From Deltaproteobacteria bacterium UBA6601 (GTDB lineage Bacteria > Myxococcota_A > UBA796 > UBA9615): a stretch of DNA of 53,187 bases. Positions 1 through 8,752 of this stretch are shown here, one piece after another. The first letter of the stretch is position 1, and each line of letters begins with the position of its first letter. The stretch is taken from NCBI GenBank assembly GCA_002433485.1, contig DJIF01000009.1, forward strand, positions 1 through 53,187. The letters are read 5' to 3'. The notes beneath the pieces were generated by a model. It had not been told where the DNA came from and did no database searches. It saw only the letters and a program-made list of their open reading frames with translations. Made by a program: the position numbers and the translations under genes.

Positions 1-15
1 TTGATTTTCCCTCGC

Positions 16-57
16 CAGAACGAAATCAGCCGGTGACCCTGAGGCCACCGGCTGATT
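16..57 (-). terminator. intrinsic-type terminator of the ncRNA
   Basis: Positions 24-35 and 46-57 form a perfect 12-bp stem (AATCAGCCGGTG with its complement) around a 10-nt loop. Reading the minus strand, the stem is followed by a T-rich stretch, ATTTCGTTCT. It lies just 3' of the long-range closing helix (61-71), where a transcript end is expected. The U tract is interrupted, so efficiency is uncertain. Confidence 0.6.
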
Positions 58-1060
58 GGTGAACGTTGTTGTCCTCGACTCCCTTCGCCGAAGCTCCGGG
101 CCATCCAGGATAACTTCCCTTCTCCCGAAGGAGTTGGGTGCGTAGCGTCTCGTCGTCCCCGCCGGGACTTCGTTTCGCCGCGCCTGTGACCAGCCTCTTC
201 AGAGTCTTCCAGGGCGGGGTTTTCCTGCGGCCGGTGCAAGCACCAGCGCCATCCTTCCCCGTATCGGACCGTCGCCCGACTGTCATGTCGCCTGCCACCG
301 CGGTCACCCGCTGCAGCCACTCTCTCGGAGTCAATGGGTTCTTCAGGGTCTACACACCCAGCAGTAGTAGCCTATTGGTTTGCTACCTCAGCTCCAGCCT
401 TACGCCTCTCAGCGCGACTCTTGCCGCTTTCCCGCTGGATGCTTCCCGATGTCGTTGCCGACACCGATAAGCTCCCCTCGTAAACTTCACTTCTCCCTCA
501 GAGCACCAGGCTTCAAGCCTGCCTCCGAGCAGCTCTGCGTCCATCGAAGTACGCATCACCACGAAGGTCCTCTCGTGAGGTTTCTTGCCCCTTCAGCGCA
601 TCAAGAGCAAAGCGTCCACTCAACGCGGGTTTACCTCACCCGCTACGTTCCGCCTGCGTCGTTTCTCACGACCTTGACGGTTTACTCCGCTTTGCCCCGC
701 CCCCGGATTGTTGCACCAGGGTTCACTCATGGGGTTTCTGCCCTCCAGGGTAACTCCCGCAGCGTCGAGGCCGACCTCATCTCTGAAATCGACGTCCCTC
801 ATGGTGTTGGCGAAATGACGACTGCTTCGAACAGCGGCAAAAGCCGAGTCATCTCGATGCACCTACAGGGATTCACTCCTTCGCTCCGACCGTAACCTCC
901 TGTTTCCGGTTTCCCTTCCACAGGGGCTCGACCCCCTCATGGGCTTTCTCTTGTGGGACCACTGCGCTACCCCCGTCCCGAGAGGTAAACCCCTCGTTCT
1001 TCTGGGCAGCCGTTCGGCCCCGTCACAGTTCCTGATTTGAAAAGAGCAACAACGTTCGAG
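16..1060 (-). ncRNA. candidate large structured non-coding RNA, about 1 kb
   Basis: No credible protein is encoded here on either strand: the open frames are short, low-complexity and lack ribosome sites. On the minus strand the region is dense in self-complementarity. Positions 1047-1057 (RNA 5' side, GAACGUUGUUG) are perfectly complementary to 61-71 (3' side, CAACAACGUUC), an 11-bp helix closing almost 1 kb. Local hairpins include 923-935, 625-643, 658-672, and an 8-bp helix 812-819/848-855 enclosing the 835-846 hairpin. A terminator-like stem follows at 24-57. End-to-end pairing plus many short GC-rich stems with A-rich loops is the style of large ornate RNAs such as GOLLD, ROOL or OLE. 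I cannot match it to any of these. I looked for RNase P, tmRNA, 23S and group II intron hallmarks and did not find them. The 5' end near 1060 is set by the closing helix and a weak AATACT box at 1067-1072. The RNA may extend past the terminator, since the window edge is close. Confidence 0.6.
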
Positions 1061-1459
1061 AAGGAGAGTATTCCCCCCCTCTGACCCTGGCAACAGGCAA
1101 AAACACCGATATCCAACACCACAGAAAAAAAGCTGCAATCACAAACACATACAGAGCTTCTTTGTTTCACTTTCTACAGCATCAGAGGACCTGATCAAGA
1201 CCCCCAATAAAACCCCTCCAGCAGACCTCAGAAAAGATCCTTGCAGTCCCGAAACGATTGCGGGTGACAAGCATCTGCAAGACCCCAATAAGACCACTAA
1301 ATGAACCGCAGAGTTTGTTGTAACTAACTGAAAATACAACGGTCGAAACCGACAACAGCAAAACTCAACAAACAACCACCGCTCAGTGAGTGCCAGTGCC
1401 CGGCTCAGGGTCGGGGTCGGCGCAGCAACAAGCTCGAGGGATTGATAACCTTGCTGGCC
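1061..1459. other. 400-bp non-coding spacer with direct repeat and hairpins
   Basis: This spacer separates the minus-strand RNA from the plus-strand transporter gene and is visibly less GC-rich than its surroundings. It holds two near-identical direct repeats, CAAGACCCCCAATAAAACC at 1196-1214 and CAAGACCCCAATAAGACC at 1278-1295 (one indel, one substitution). Each repeat abuts the 3' half of a stem: 1181-1185/1191-1195 (ATCAG/CTGAT) for the first, and 1240-1246/1275-1281 (CTTGCAG/CTGCAAG) for the second. The second stem encloses a 4-bp inner stem at 1248-1251/1261-1264. Promoters for both flanking units should lie here, but I see no strong -35/-10 pair. Short frames crossing the region are not convincing genes. 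Confidence 0.5.
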
Positions 1460-3748
1460 ATGAGCGAGGACCAGACCCCACCGGCGGCACCATCTAGCCC
1501 GACCCTCACGGCTGCCGAACATACCGAAGCAGGTGGTGCTCCCAGTAGCGGCCAGCGGCGCTTTGGCACCTTCGCGGGAGTCTTTACCCCAAGTGTACTG
1601 ACGATTCTCGGCGTCATTATGTACCTTCGGGTCGGCTGGGTAACCGGCCAGGCCGGTCTGCTCGGCGCAATCTTGATCATCCTGCTGGCGCACCTGATCA
1701 CCATCGCCACCGGACTCTCGGTGTCGAGCATCGCCACCAATCGAGAGGTCGGCGCAGGAGGCGCCTACAACATCATCAGCCGCTCACTGGGAGCGCCGGC
1801 TGGCGCCGCCATCGGCATTCCATTATTCCTCGCCCAGGCGCTGAGCGTGGCCTTCTACATCGTCGGCTTCACGGAATCAGTGCAGGTGTTCCTGGGCGGC
1901 CTGGGCGTCCAGCTCAGCATTGCGGCGGGGAAAGCGATCAGCAGCGTGCTGCTGGTGCTTCTATGCGCCATGTCTGCACGCAGCGCGGCGCTGGCCATCA
2001 AGGCCCAATACGTGGTGATGGCGGCGATCGGTTTATCCCTGCTGGCCATCTTCAGCGGAGGCAGCAGCGCCCCCCCCACTGAGCTGCAGTGGACAGGGGC
2101 AGGGACTGAATCATTCTCGGTGGTGTTCGCGGTGTTTTTTCCTGCTGTGACCGGAATCATGGCCGGAGTCGGCATGTCTGGCGACCTCAAAAACCCCCGC
2201 AGATCACTCCCCATCGGCACCATGAGCGCCATCGGGGTGGGGTTGGTGGTCTATCTGGCTCTTCCGGTCTGGCTCGCAATGAACGTGAGCAGCGAAGAAC
2301 TGGTTAACGACAACTACATCCTCTGGCAGCTTTCGAGCGTGCCCGCGCTGATCTTTCTGGGTGTATGGGGTGCGACCATCTCATCGGCCATTGGCAGCAT
2401 TCTGACCGCGCCGCGCACCCTACAGGCCCTGGCTGGAGACGGCCTCGTGCCCAGGGTGCTGGGTCGCATGGACCGAGCGGGCAACGAGCCGATCGTCGGA
2501 CTTGCTATCACCTTCGTGCTGGCTGAAGCAGGGATCCTGCTGGGAGACCTCAACTTCATTGCTCCAATCCTGACGATGTTCTTCCTGGCCACCTACGGCC
2601 TCACCAACCTGGCCTGCGGTCTGGAGCGCTGGGCGTCCAGCCCCAGCTTCCGTCCCGCCTATCGCTTACCGGCGGTAATCAGCCTGGTTGGAGCCCTGGC
2701 CTGCTTCTATGTAATGAGCATCATCAGCCTGCCGGCAATGCTCGCAGCAATGTCCATCAGTGCCTTTATCTTCCTGCTCATCGAGCGCCGGGACCTTGGC
2801 ACCACGTTCGGTGATGCCCGTCACGGCATCTGGTCAGCGCTGGTCAGATCGGCTCTGTTGAGACTGCGCTCAGCATCCTTCCATCCGGAAAACTGGCGAC
2901 CCAACCTCATCGTCCTCGGCGGTAATCCGATCAAGCGCCCCTGGCTACTGCACTTCGGCAGCGCCATCGTGCAGGACCGGGGCATCGTCAGCTACTTCCA
3001 TTTGCTCACCGGCGCTGTGCGCGATCGAGCAGCCGACCGCAGACGCCTGATCGAAGAGATGGAATCGGAACTAGCTGAGCGACTACCCGGTGTCTTCTAC
3101 CGGGTCGATATCGTTGCAGAGCTGTACCAGGGCGTGGTGTCTGTCACTCAGAGCTATGGGCTCGGCAATGTGGAAGCCAACGCGGTGATGCTGGGCTGGC
3201 CCTCGCAAGAAGAGAACTTTCAAGGCTACGCCGACATGCTCCGGGACCTCAGAGAGCTCGACCGCTCGCTGTTTCTGGTCGCCTACGACAATACCCGCAA
3301 GGTCGGCAACCGAAGCCGAATTGACATCTGGTGGGGCGGGTTCCCTGGCAACGGCAGCTTGATGCTGCTCCTGGCCTATCTGCTAACCGCCAGCGAAAAA
3401 TGGCGCGGGGCCCAGGTCAATGTCATGACCGTGGTCGAGAATGAGCTTCAAAGAGAGGCTTGTCTGGACAGCCTGGCTGGCGTCCTCGAAGCGGCCCGTC
3501 TACAGGCTCAGGCTAGAGTCCTGCTGCGCGGTGAACGAGACGTTCGCGACATCATGAAGAGCGAGAGCGAGAACGCTGACCTCGCCATTCTGGGCATCGG
3601 CCTACCCGATCCAGACGACAACATTGAACGCTACTTCGCCCGCATCAATCGAATGCTCGAAGCGCTGCCTACCACCATCATCGTTCACAGCGCCCGCACT
3701 TTTGACGGCGAACCGGTGCTGTTCTCACAGGCTGAGGAGTCATCATGA
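1460..3748 (+). CDS. SLC12-type cation-chloride (Na-K-Cl) cotransporter
   Basis: This is a polytopic APC-superfamily transporter of the cation-chloride cotransporter type, expected to move Cl- with Na+ and/or K+ across the inner membrane. Just after a short polar N-terminus comes the family signature GVFTPSVLTILGVIMYLRVG, with the GAGGAYNIISRSLG segment soon after. About 12 membrane segments fill the first roughly 450 residues. The last roughly 300 residues form a soluble domain resembling the SLC12 C-terminal domain (ending in a region with DLAILGIGLP). Length (762 aa) suits bacterial members. I chose the ATG at 1460. A TTG at 1442 is in frame, but its only purine tract (GAGGGA) sits too close to it. 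The stop overlaps the next start (ATGA at 3745-3748), so the aminotransferase is probably translationally coupled. The transported ions are inferred from the family. Confidence 0.9.
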   Translation: MSEDQTPPAAPSSPTLTAAEHTEAGGAPSSGQRRFGTFAGVFTPSVLTILGVIMYLRVGWVTGQAGLLGAILIILLAHLITIATGLSVSSIATNREVGAGGAYNIISRSLGAPAGAAIGIPLFLAQALSVAFYIVGFTESVQVFLGGLGVQLSIAAGKAISSVLLVLLCAMSARSAALAIKAQYVVMAAIGLSLLAIFSGGSSAPPTELQWTGAGTESFSVVFAVFFPAVTGIMAGVGMSGDLKNPRRSLPIGTMSAIGVGLVVYLALPVWLAMNVSSEELVNDNYILWQLSSVPALIFLGVWGATISSAIGSILTAPRTLQALAGDGLVPRVLGRMDRAGNEPIVGLAITFVLAEAGILLGDLNFIAPILTMFFLATYGLTNLACGLERWASSPSFRPAYRLPAVISLVGALACFYVMSIISLPAMLAAMSISAFIFLLIERRDLGTTFGDARHGIWSALVRSALLRLRSASFHPENWRPNLIVLGGNPIKRPWLLHFGSAIVQDRGIVSYFHLLTGAVRDRAADRRRLIEEMESELAERLPGVFYRVDIVAELYQGVVSVTQSYGLGNVEANAVMLGWPSQEENFQGYADMLRDLRELDRSLFLVAYDNTRKVGNRSRIDIWWGGFPGNGSLMLLLAYLLTASEKWRGAQVNVMTVVENELQREACLDSLAGVLEAARLQAQARVLLRGERDVRDIMKSESENADLAILGIGLPDPDDNIERYFARINRMLEALPTTIIVHSARTFDGEPVLFSQAEESS

Positions 3749-4902
3749 AAAGCTTTCGATCACGACGCACCAAAGGCCTCGTCCAGTCCGACATCCGCTA
3801 CATGAGCCGCGAATGCAACAAGGTTGGCGGGATCAACCTGGGTCAGGGCATCTGCGACATGCCAACCCCCGACATCGTCCGCGAAGCGGCGATCGCAGCG
3901 ATCCGTGAGGGCAGCAACATCTACTCCTATGCAGAAGGCGCGCTGGAGCTGAGGGACGCAATCGCCAACAAACTGGCCCGCTACAACGGTCTCGAAGTGG
4001 ACCCCCAACGAGAACTGGTCATCAGCGTCGGTGCCAGCGGCGCCTTCAGCGCGACCATCAACGCGCTGCTCGATGTCGGCGACGGGATCGTGCTGTTCGA
4101 GCCCTATTATGGATATCACCTGCACGCGTCCGAGATTGCTGGACTGAAACCCAGCTTTGTTTCGCTCCAGGCACCTCACTTCCGTTTCACTGAGGAGCAG
4201 TTGACCGCTGCTATCCGACCCGAGACCCGTGCCATCGTCGTCTGCACCCCCAGCAACCCCTGCGGCAAGATGTTCAACCGCAAGGAACTGGAAATCATTG
4301 CCACAGTGGCCAATCGCCACGACCTGTTGGTGATCACCGACGAGGTCTACGAATACATTGTGTTCGATGGCAGACGACACATCAGCCCCGCCAGCCTGCC
4401 CGAGCTGCGCGAGCGCTGCATCAGCATCACCAGCCTGAGCAAAACCTTCGCCATCACCGGCTGGCGCCTAGGCTACGTGGTGGCACCAGAAGCGATGGCA
4501 CACGCCATCATGCTGGTCTCAGACCTCCTCTACATCTGCGCACCGACGCCCCTCCAGCATGGCGTGGCAGCAGGTTTCTCGGCCCCAGACAGCTACTTTG
4601 AAAGCTTGCGGACGGACTATCAGGACGCTCGCGACATGCTCTGCGAAGCCCTACAGCGCGCCAGCATGGAACCGATCGTCCCACAAGGCGCCTACTACCT
4701 GCTCGCCGATGTAGAGCGCATGGGCGAAGCAAACGCGCGCGATGCTGCCATGACCCTGCTGGCACGAACCGGAGTTGCCGCAGTCTCCGGTCACTGCTTC
4801 TACCGGGGTGACGGTGGCCAACAGCTGCTGCGCTTCTGCTTCGCTAAGGAGCGCAGCGCCCTGGAAGAGGCCTGCCGGCGGCTAGCAGCGTTCCGCCCGT
4901 AA
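3745..4902 (+). CDS. class I/II pyridoxal-phosphate aminotransferase
   Basis: This is a fold-type I PLP aminotransferase of 385 aa, a usual length. Visible motifs are the cofactor-phosphate loop VGASGAFS (about 95-102), NPCG (N171) for substrate/cofactor binding, DEVYE (D199, Y202), SLSKTF with the Schiff-base lysine K233, and GWRLGY with R241. A late Arg in LLRFCF is a candidate for the substrate carboxylate-binding Arg. Overall it resembles the aspartate/aromatic/kynurenine/methionine aminotransferase branch, but the amino-donor specificity cannot be read from sequence. Its ATG overlaps the stop of the cotransporter gene by 4 bp, so the two are almost certainly co-expressed. About 90 bp separates it from the following phosphatase gene. 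Confidence 0.93.
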   Translation: MKSFRSRRTKGLVQSDIRYMSRECNKVGGINLGQGICDMPTPDIVREAAIAAIREGSNIYSYAEGALELRDAIANKLARYNGLEVDPQRELVISVGASGAFSATINALLDVGDGIVLFEPYYGYHLHASEIAGLKPSFVSLQAPHFRFTEEQLTAAIRPETRAIVVCTPSNPCGKMFNRKELEIIATVANRHDLLVITDEVYEYIVFDGRRHISPASLPELRERCISITSLSKTFAITGWRLGYVVAPEAMAHAIMLVSDLLYICAPTPLQHGVAAGFSAPDSYFESLRTDYQDARDMLCEALQRASMEPIVPQGAYYLLADVERMGEANARDAAMTLLARTGVAAVSGHCFYRGDGGQQLLRFCFAKERSALEEACRRLAAFRP

Positions 4903-4989
4903 GGCCGACCGGCGTGCCAACAAGTTCACCATCAGGCTCGTCCTGCTACGTTTACAAGCTCCTTTAAGAGGGCCCCGCAAGGTGATGCC

Positions 4990-5787
4990 ATGACCAATCC
5001 TGCGCTCCACAATCAAGACCTGGAAGTGGCCGTAGAAGCCGCGCAGGCTGCAGCCTCAATTCATCGTGCGGGTCACAACCAGGACCTAGCGGTAAAAACC
5101 AAGAGCAACGCCATTGACCTGGTAACTCGGGTCGACACCGAATCGGAACAGGCCATCCGCGAGATCCTGGGAAATCGGTTCCCAGAAGACACCATCCTGG
5201 GGGAAGAACAAGGTCAACGACAAGGCAGCTCATCACGCCGCTGGATCGTCGACCCCCTGGACGGCACCCTCAACTATGCCCACGGCTTCCCCTGGTACTG
5301 CGTCAGCATTGCTTTGGAGGTAGAGGGACGGACCGAAGTCGCGGTGGTGTTGGACTCAGCCCACAATGACCTGTTTACCGCTCAAAGAGGGGGCGGCAGT
5401 CAGCTCAATGGCGAACCGCTCCAGGTAAGTAACTGCTCGGTCCTGAGCAAGGCCATGCTGGCCACGGGCTTTCCCTACAAACGCGAATGGATGATGGAGA
5501 ATGTGGCGACCTTTGCCCACATGATGCCCAGGGCGCGAGCCATCCGGAGACCGGGCGCAGCAGCTCTGGATCTGGCCTGCCTCGCCGCCGGACGTCTTGA
5601 CGGCTTCTGGGAGATCTATCTTAAACCGTGGGATGTCGCCGCCGGGGTGCTCCTGGTAGAGGAAGCTGGAGGCATCGTCAGCGACGAGGTCGGAGCCCCC
5701 TACCTGCTGGGCGGAAAGACCATCATCGCCTCCAATGGACCGCTCCAGGCCGCGCTACTGAAAGCGCTCGCAGAACAACCAAACTGA
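4990..5787 (+). CDS. suhB: inositol-monophosphatase family phosphatase (SuhB-like)
   Basis: This is a 265-aa Mg2+-dependent sugar/inositol phosphatase. Metal-binding motifs are intact: GEE (E72/E73), WIVDPLDGTLNY with D88, D91, G92 and T93, and the late WDVAAG with D215. The family region GAAALDLACLAAGRLDGFWE precedes that motif. The start at 4990 is preceded by AAGGTG at a suitable distance. SuhB-type proteins hydrolyse inositol-1-phosphate and can also act in rRNA antitermination in proteobacteria. Which role applies here is not visible, and FBPase or histidinol-phosphatase activity in the same superfamily is possible. It lies in the same direction as its neighbours with short gaps, probably in the same transcription unit. 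Confidence 0.92.
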   Translation: MTNPALHNQDLEVAVEAAQAAASIHRAGHNQDLAVKTKSNAIDLVTRVDTESEQAIREILGNRFPEDTILGEEQGQRQGSSSRRWIVDPLDGTLNYAHGFPWYCVSIALEVEGRTEVAVVLDSAHNDLFTAQRGGGSQLNGEPLQVSNCSVLSKAMLATGFPYKREWMMENVATFAHMMPRARAIRRPGAAALDLACLAAGRLDGFWEIYLKPWDVAAGVLLVEEAGGIVSDEVGAPYLLGGKTIIASNGPLQAALLKALAEQPN

Positions 5788-5833
5788 CCGCAACAGGCTT
5801 GCCCCAACGGCGCGGGCGAGGCAGCATCCCTGG

Positions 5834-7330
5834 ATGCCGATGCTCGATCACACCCGCTCACAACTCGGCCACCTCACCCGGGCCGCTCTGAGCTGTGTCC
5901 TACTGTGTGCCAGCTCCGCACCTGTTCTTGCCAATGAGCAACCAGCAACGGCGCCGGCTGGGGCTACATCACCGCTAAAGGCCCTAAAGGAAGCGGAGCA
6001 ACAGGGTCTGCGTCGAGTCGAGCCCATCGCCGCTATTGAGTACCCAAAGCTACTCATCACGGGAGCCGAAATCCACACCGCTGCTGGCGCCCCCATTACG
6101 GACGGCTACCTGCTCGTTGAAGCCGGTCGCATCAAGGCAATTGGGTCAGGACAAGCACCCCCGCTCGAAGGGGCCATCCATATCGACGCCAGCGGCAAGA
6201 TCATTACGCCAGGACTCATCGACACCCACAGTCACCTGGGCGTATACGCGGCACCATCGAGTCGCGCCCACAGCGACGGCAATGAAGCCACCGCGCCGGC
6301 CACCGCCGGTGTCTGGGCCGAACACTCATTCGGCCCACAGGACCCGGGCATTCAGCGGGCAGTAGCCGGCGGTGTAACCACTATTCAGGTACTGCCCGGC
6401 TCTGCAAACCTCATCGGCGGGCGGGGTGTAGTACTGCAGATGGTGCCACGGCGGGGCAGTCGAGCCATGCGTTTCCCAGGCGCACCAGAGACCATCAAGA
6501 TGGCCTGTGGCGAGAATCCCAAACGGGTCTACGGCAGCCGCAGCAGCGCGCCCTCTACACGAATGGGCAACATCAGAGCAACGCGTAGCGCTTTTCTCGC
6601 CGCCAGCCGCTTCCTGGAGCGATTAGAACAGCATCAAGCCAGCAGCGAAGGGGCAAAGAAAAAATCACGCAAGCGGCGGTCAAAAGACAGCTCAAAAGAG
6701 AGCGGGCCCGACCGAGACCTGGACCTGGAATCCCTGGCCGGGGTTCTACGGGGCGAAATCCTGCCGCAGGTTCACTGCTACCGCGCTGATGACATGCTGT
6801 CGATGCTCCAACTGGCCGACGAATTCGGCTTCAGCATCCGCTCCTTTCACCACGCCACCGATGCCTACAAAATTCGCGACATCCTGGCTACCAAGCAGGT
6901 CGCCGTATCCACTTGGGCGGACTGGTGGGGGTTCAAGCTGGAGGCCTACGACGCCATCCCGGAGAGCGCGGCGATGATCGCTGCCGCCGGCGGCATCGCC
7001 GTCATCCACTCCGATTCCTCTATCGGCATTCAGCGCCTCAATCAGGAAGCCGCAAAGGCCTGGTATGCCGGCCTCAACGCCGGCTTCGAGCTGAGCCGTA
7101 ATGAGGCGCTGCGCTGGATCACCTGGAATCCGGCCTGGGCACTCGGAATCCATGAGCAAACCGGGAGCCTGGAGGTGGGCAAACGAGCCGACCTGGTGAT
7201 CTGGAGCGGCGACCCTTTCAGCGTCTACACCCGCGCGGAGAAGGTCTTCATCGAAGGCGTCCTGCGCCATGACCAGGCAGACCTCCGAACCTGGTCAGAC
7301 TTCGAACTCGGGCAGAGGAACAGCCCATGA
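5834..7330 (+). CDS. exported metal-dependent amidohydrolase (catalytic partner)
   Basis: This is an amidohydrolase-superfamily protein of the imidazolonepropionase/prolidase-like branch, 498 aa. An N-terminal hydrophobic segment (about residues 14-34, ending near ASSAPVLANE) looks like a signal peptide, so it probably acts in the periplasm. Catalytic features are present: GLIDTHSHLG (H132, H134), a His in VHCYRADDM (about 314), a His pair in SFHHATDAYK (about 340), and HSDSS with the acid near 393. The GKRADLVIWSGDPF C-terminal motif is typical of the family. A Lys/Arg-rich insert (KKKSRKRRSKDSSKESG region, about 275-295) interrupts the barrel. Its stop overlaps the start of a second amidohydrolase lacking these ligands. 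The substrate is unknown; cyclic amides or dipeptides are family precedents. Confidence 0.85.
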   Translation: MPMLDHTRSQLGHLTRAALSCVLLCASSAPVLANEQPATAPAGATSPLKALKEAEQQGLRRVEPIAAIEYPKLLITGAEIHTAAGAPITDGYLLVEAGRIKAIGSGQAPPLEGAIHIDASGKIITPGLIDTHSHLGVYAAPSSRAHSDGNEATAPATAGVWAEHSFGPQDPGIQRAVAGGVTTIQVLPGSANLIGGRGVVLQMVPRRGSRAMRFPGAPETIKMACGENPKRVYGSRSSAPSTRMGNIRATRSAFLAASRFLERLEQHQASSEGAKKKSRKRRSKDSSKESGPDRDLDLESLAGVLRGEILPQVHCYRADDMLSMLQLADEFGFSIRSFHHATDAYKIRDILATKQVAVSTWADWWGFKLEAYDAIPESAAMIAAAGGIAVIHSDSSIGIQRLNQEAAKAWYAGLNAGFELSRNEALRWITWNPAWALGIHEQTGSLEVGKRADLVIWSGDPFSVYTRAEKVFIEGVLRHDQADLRTWSDFELGQRNSP

Positions 7331-8649
7331 AGGCCTTAGCCAGACTTACCGCACTACTGACCCTGCTACTGAGCCTCCTGGGCTCAGCTGTGGCCCAGGA
7401 GGCTACAGACTGCACAGTGATCATCGGGAGCCAGGTGGAGATGGCCACAGGCAGCTCCAGCGATGCCCTCGTGGTCATAAAAGGCGAGCGAATTGCTGCG
7501 GTCGGCAACGCCATCAACGGGCTGGAATTGCAGCCAGGAGTTGCCCCAACGGCGCGTTACCAGGGCGGCACCTGCCAGACCGTCGATGCAGTTGGATCGA
7601 TACTTACAGCGGGGCTCATAGAAGTCAGCTCAGCCCTTGGACTGGTGGAGATCGGACTGGAACAAAAGACCCGTCACCACGAATGGGAGGAGGGCCCCAA
7701 CAACCGCGCCGGGCTGCGAGCATCGGATGCCTACAACCCTCGCTCCTCCTTAGTTCCCGTTGCGCGACTCGGCGGTTTGACCTCGGCTTTGGTGGTGCCC
7801 ACAGGAGGCCTGATAAGTGGCCAGAGCGCACTGGTAGATCTCAGCGGCAACAGCCAGCAGGAGGCCATCGTCCTGCCGTCCGCCGCAGTACATGCAAACC
7901 CACACAGCGGTTCTTCCCGCGCGGCCGGACTGTACCTGCTCCGCCAGGCGCTGGACGACGCCCGTTTCCTACTCCGCAATCCCAGCGCCCACCAGCAAGG
8001 CCGCAGCCGTGACCTGTCAGCCCCTCTAGGAGCCCTGCGAGCGCTTGCTCCGGTCATCGAAAACAAAATTCCCCTGGTGCTCAAAGCGGACCGGGCAGCT
8101 GACATCGAGGCGGCCCTTCGCCTCGCCGAGGAACAGAACCTGCGGCTGGTGATCTCGGGCGGCGCCGAAGCGTGGTTACTGGCTGACCAGCTTGCCACCA
8201 GCAAGAGCGCTGTCGTCATCGACCCGATGGTCTATGGCCCGGGCTCCTTTGATCAACTCAATGGCAGACCAGACAACGCGGTCCTACTCGATCAGGCGGG
8301 AGTCAATGTCATCATCAGCAGCTTCTCCAGCCACCGCGCAGGAACCCTGCGGCAGAGCGCGGGCAATGCGGTTCGAGCAGGCCTCAAGCCGAGCGCCGCG
8401 CTGTGGGCCATAACCGGAGCCCCGGCACAGGCCTTCGGGATGCCCGACAGAGGCGAAATCCGAGCCGGCGGCATGGCGAATCTGGTGCTCTGGAGTGGCG
8501 ATCCACTGGAGCTGAGCTCAGTCCCCCAGCGAGTGTTCATTCGAGGAGAGCAACAAGCACTCCAATCACGGCAGACCGAACTCCGCGAGCGTTATCGGAA
8601 CCTGCCTGGCTCGCCAATTGAGCCGCCGCCGCTGCTTCGCGGCCAATAA
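7327..8649 (+). CDS. amidohydrolase-like protein lacking metal ligands (pseudoenzyme partner)
   Basis: This 440-aa protein has the same architecture as the upstream gene: a signal peptide (hydrophobic segment ending around LGSAVAQEA), an N-terminal beta domain (VVIKGERIAAVG), a barrel, and the C-terminal GGMANLVLWSGDPLEL motif. The catalytic positions are lost. Where the neighbour has DTHSHLG this protein has EVSSALG. The His-containing VHCYRADD is replaced by LVLKADRAAD, the HHATDAY strand by ISGGAEAWL, and the HSDSS acid segment by ISSFSSHR. It is therefore probably not a metal-dependent hydrolase on its own. The ATGA overlap with the catalytic paralog suggests equimolar synthesis and perhaps a heteromeric complex, as known for some tandem amidohydrolases. 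That partnership is inference. Confidence 0.8.
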   Translation: MKALARLTALLTLLLSLLGSAVAQEATDCTVIIGSQVEMATGSSSDALVVIKGERIAAVGNAINGLELQPGVAPTARYQGGTCQTVDAVGSILTAGLIEVSSALGLVEIGLEQKTRHHEWEEGPNNRAGLRASDAYNPRSSLVPVARLGGLTSALVVPTGGLISGQSALVDLSGNSQQEAIVLPSAAVHANPHSGSSRAAGLYLLRQALDDARFLLRNPSAHQQGRSRDLSAPLGALRALAPVIENKIPLVLKADRAADIEAALRLAEEQNLRLVISGGAEAWLLADQLATSKSAVVIDPMVYGPGSFDQLNGRPDNAVLLDQAGVNVIISSFSSHRAGTLRQSAGNAVRAGLKPSAALWAITGAPAQAFGMPDRGEIRAGGMANLVLWSGDPLELSSVPQRVFIRGEQQALQSRQTELRERYRNLPGSPIEPPPLLRGQ

Positions 8650-8752
8650 CACTGCCCGCAGCGGCACGCCGAGGGCCCACTTCAATCGAACCCTGGCATC
8701 GGGCAACAAGGGTTCCTTCTCATCAGGGCTTCTCTGTGGAATCCTGTGGACC

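Noticed and set aside
26..895. Short open frames in the ncRNA region (e.g. 26-334 minus, 380-895 plus) as genes
   Set aside because: Compositions are erratic, no ribosome sites or domains are visible, and frames on both strands overlap heavily structured sequence.
1..1060. 23S rRNA fragment on the minus strand
   Set aside because: A few short strings (ACGAGAGGACC, GUCGUGAGA, GGGUGUGUA) recall 23S, but the peptidyl-transferase and other highly conserved stretches are missing and the order does not align.
1..1060. Group II intron or RNase P RNA
   Set aside because: No GUGYG 5' end, no recognisable domain V, no reverse-transcriptase frame; no conserved RNase P core such as AGGAAAGUCC.
1139..1740. 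Minus-strand frames overlapping the start of the transporter gene
   Set aside because: They run antisense through a well-supported transporter and the AT-richer spacer, with no recognisable domain.
8688..8715. Terminator before the 8753 lipoprotein (GAACCCT/AGGGTTC stem)
   Set aside because: The loop is large and no T tract follows; it could be chance pairing.
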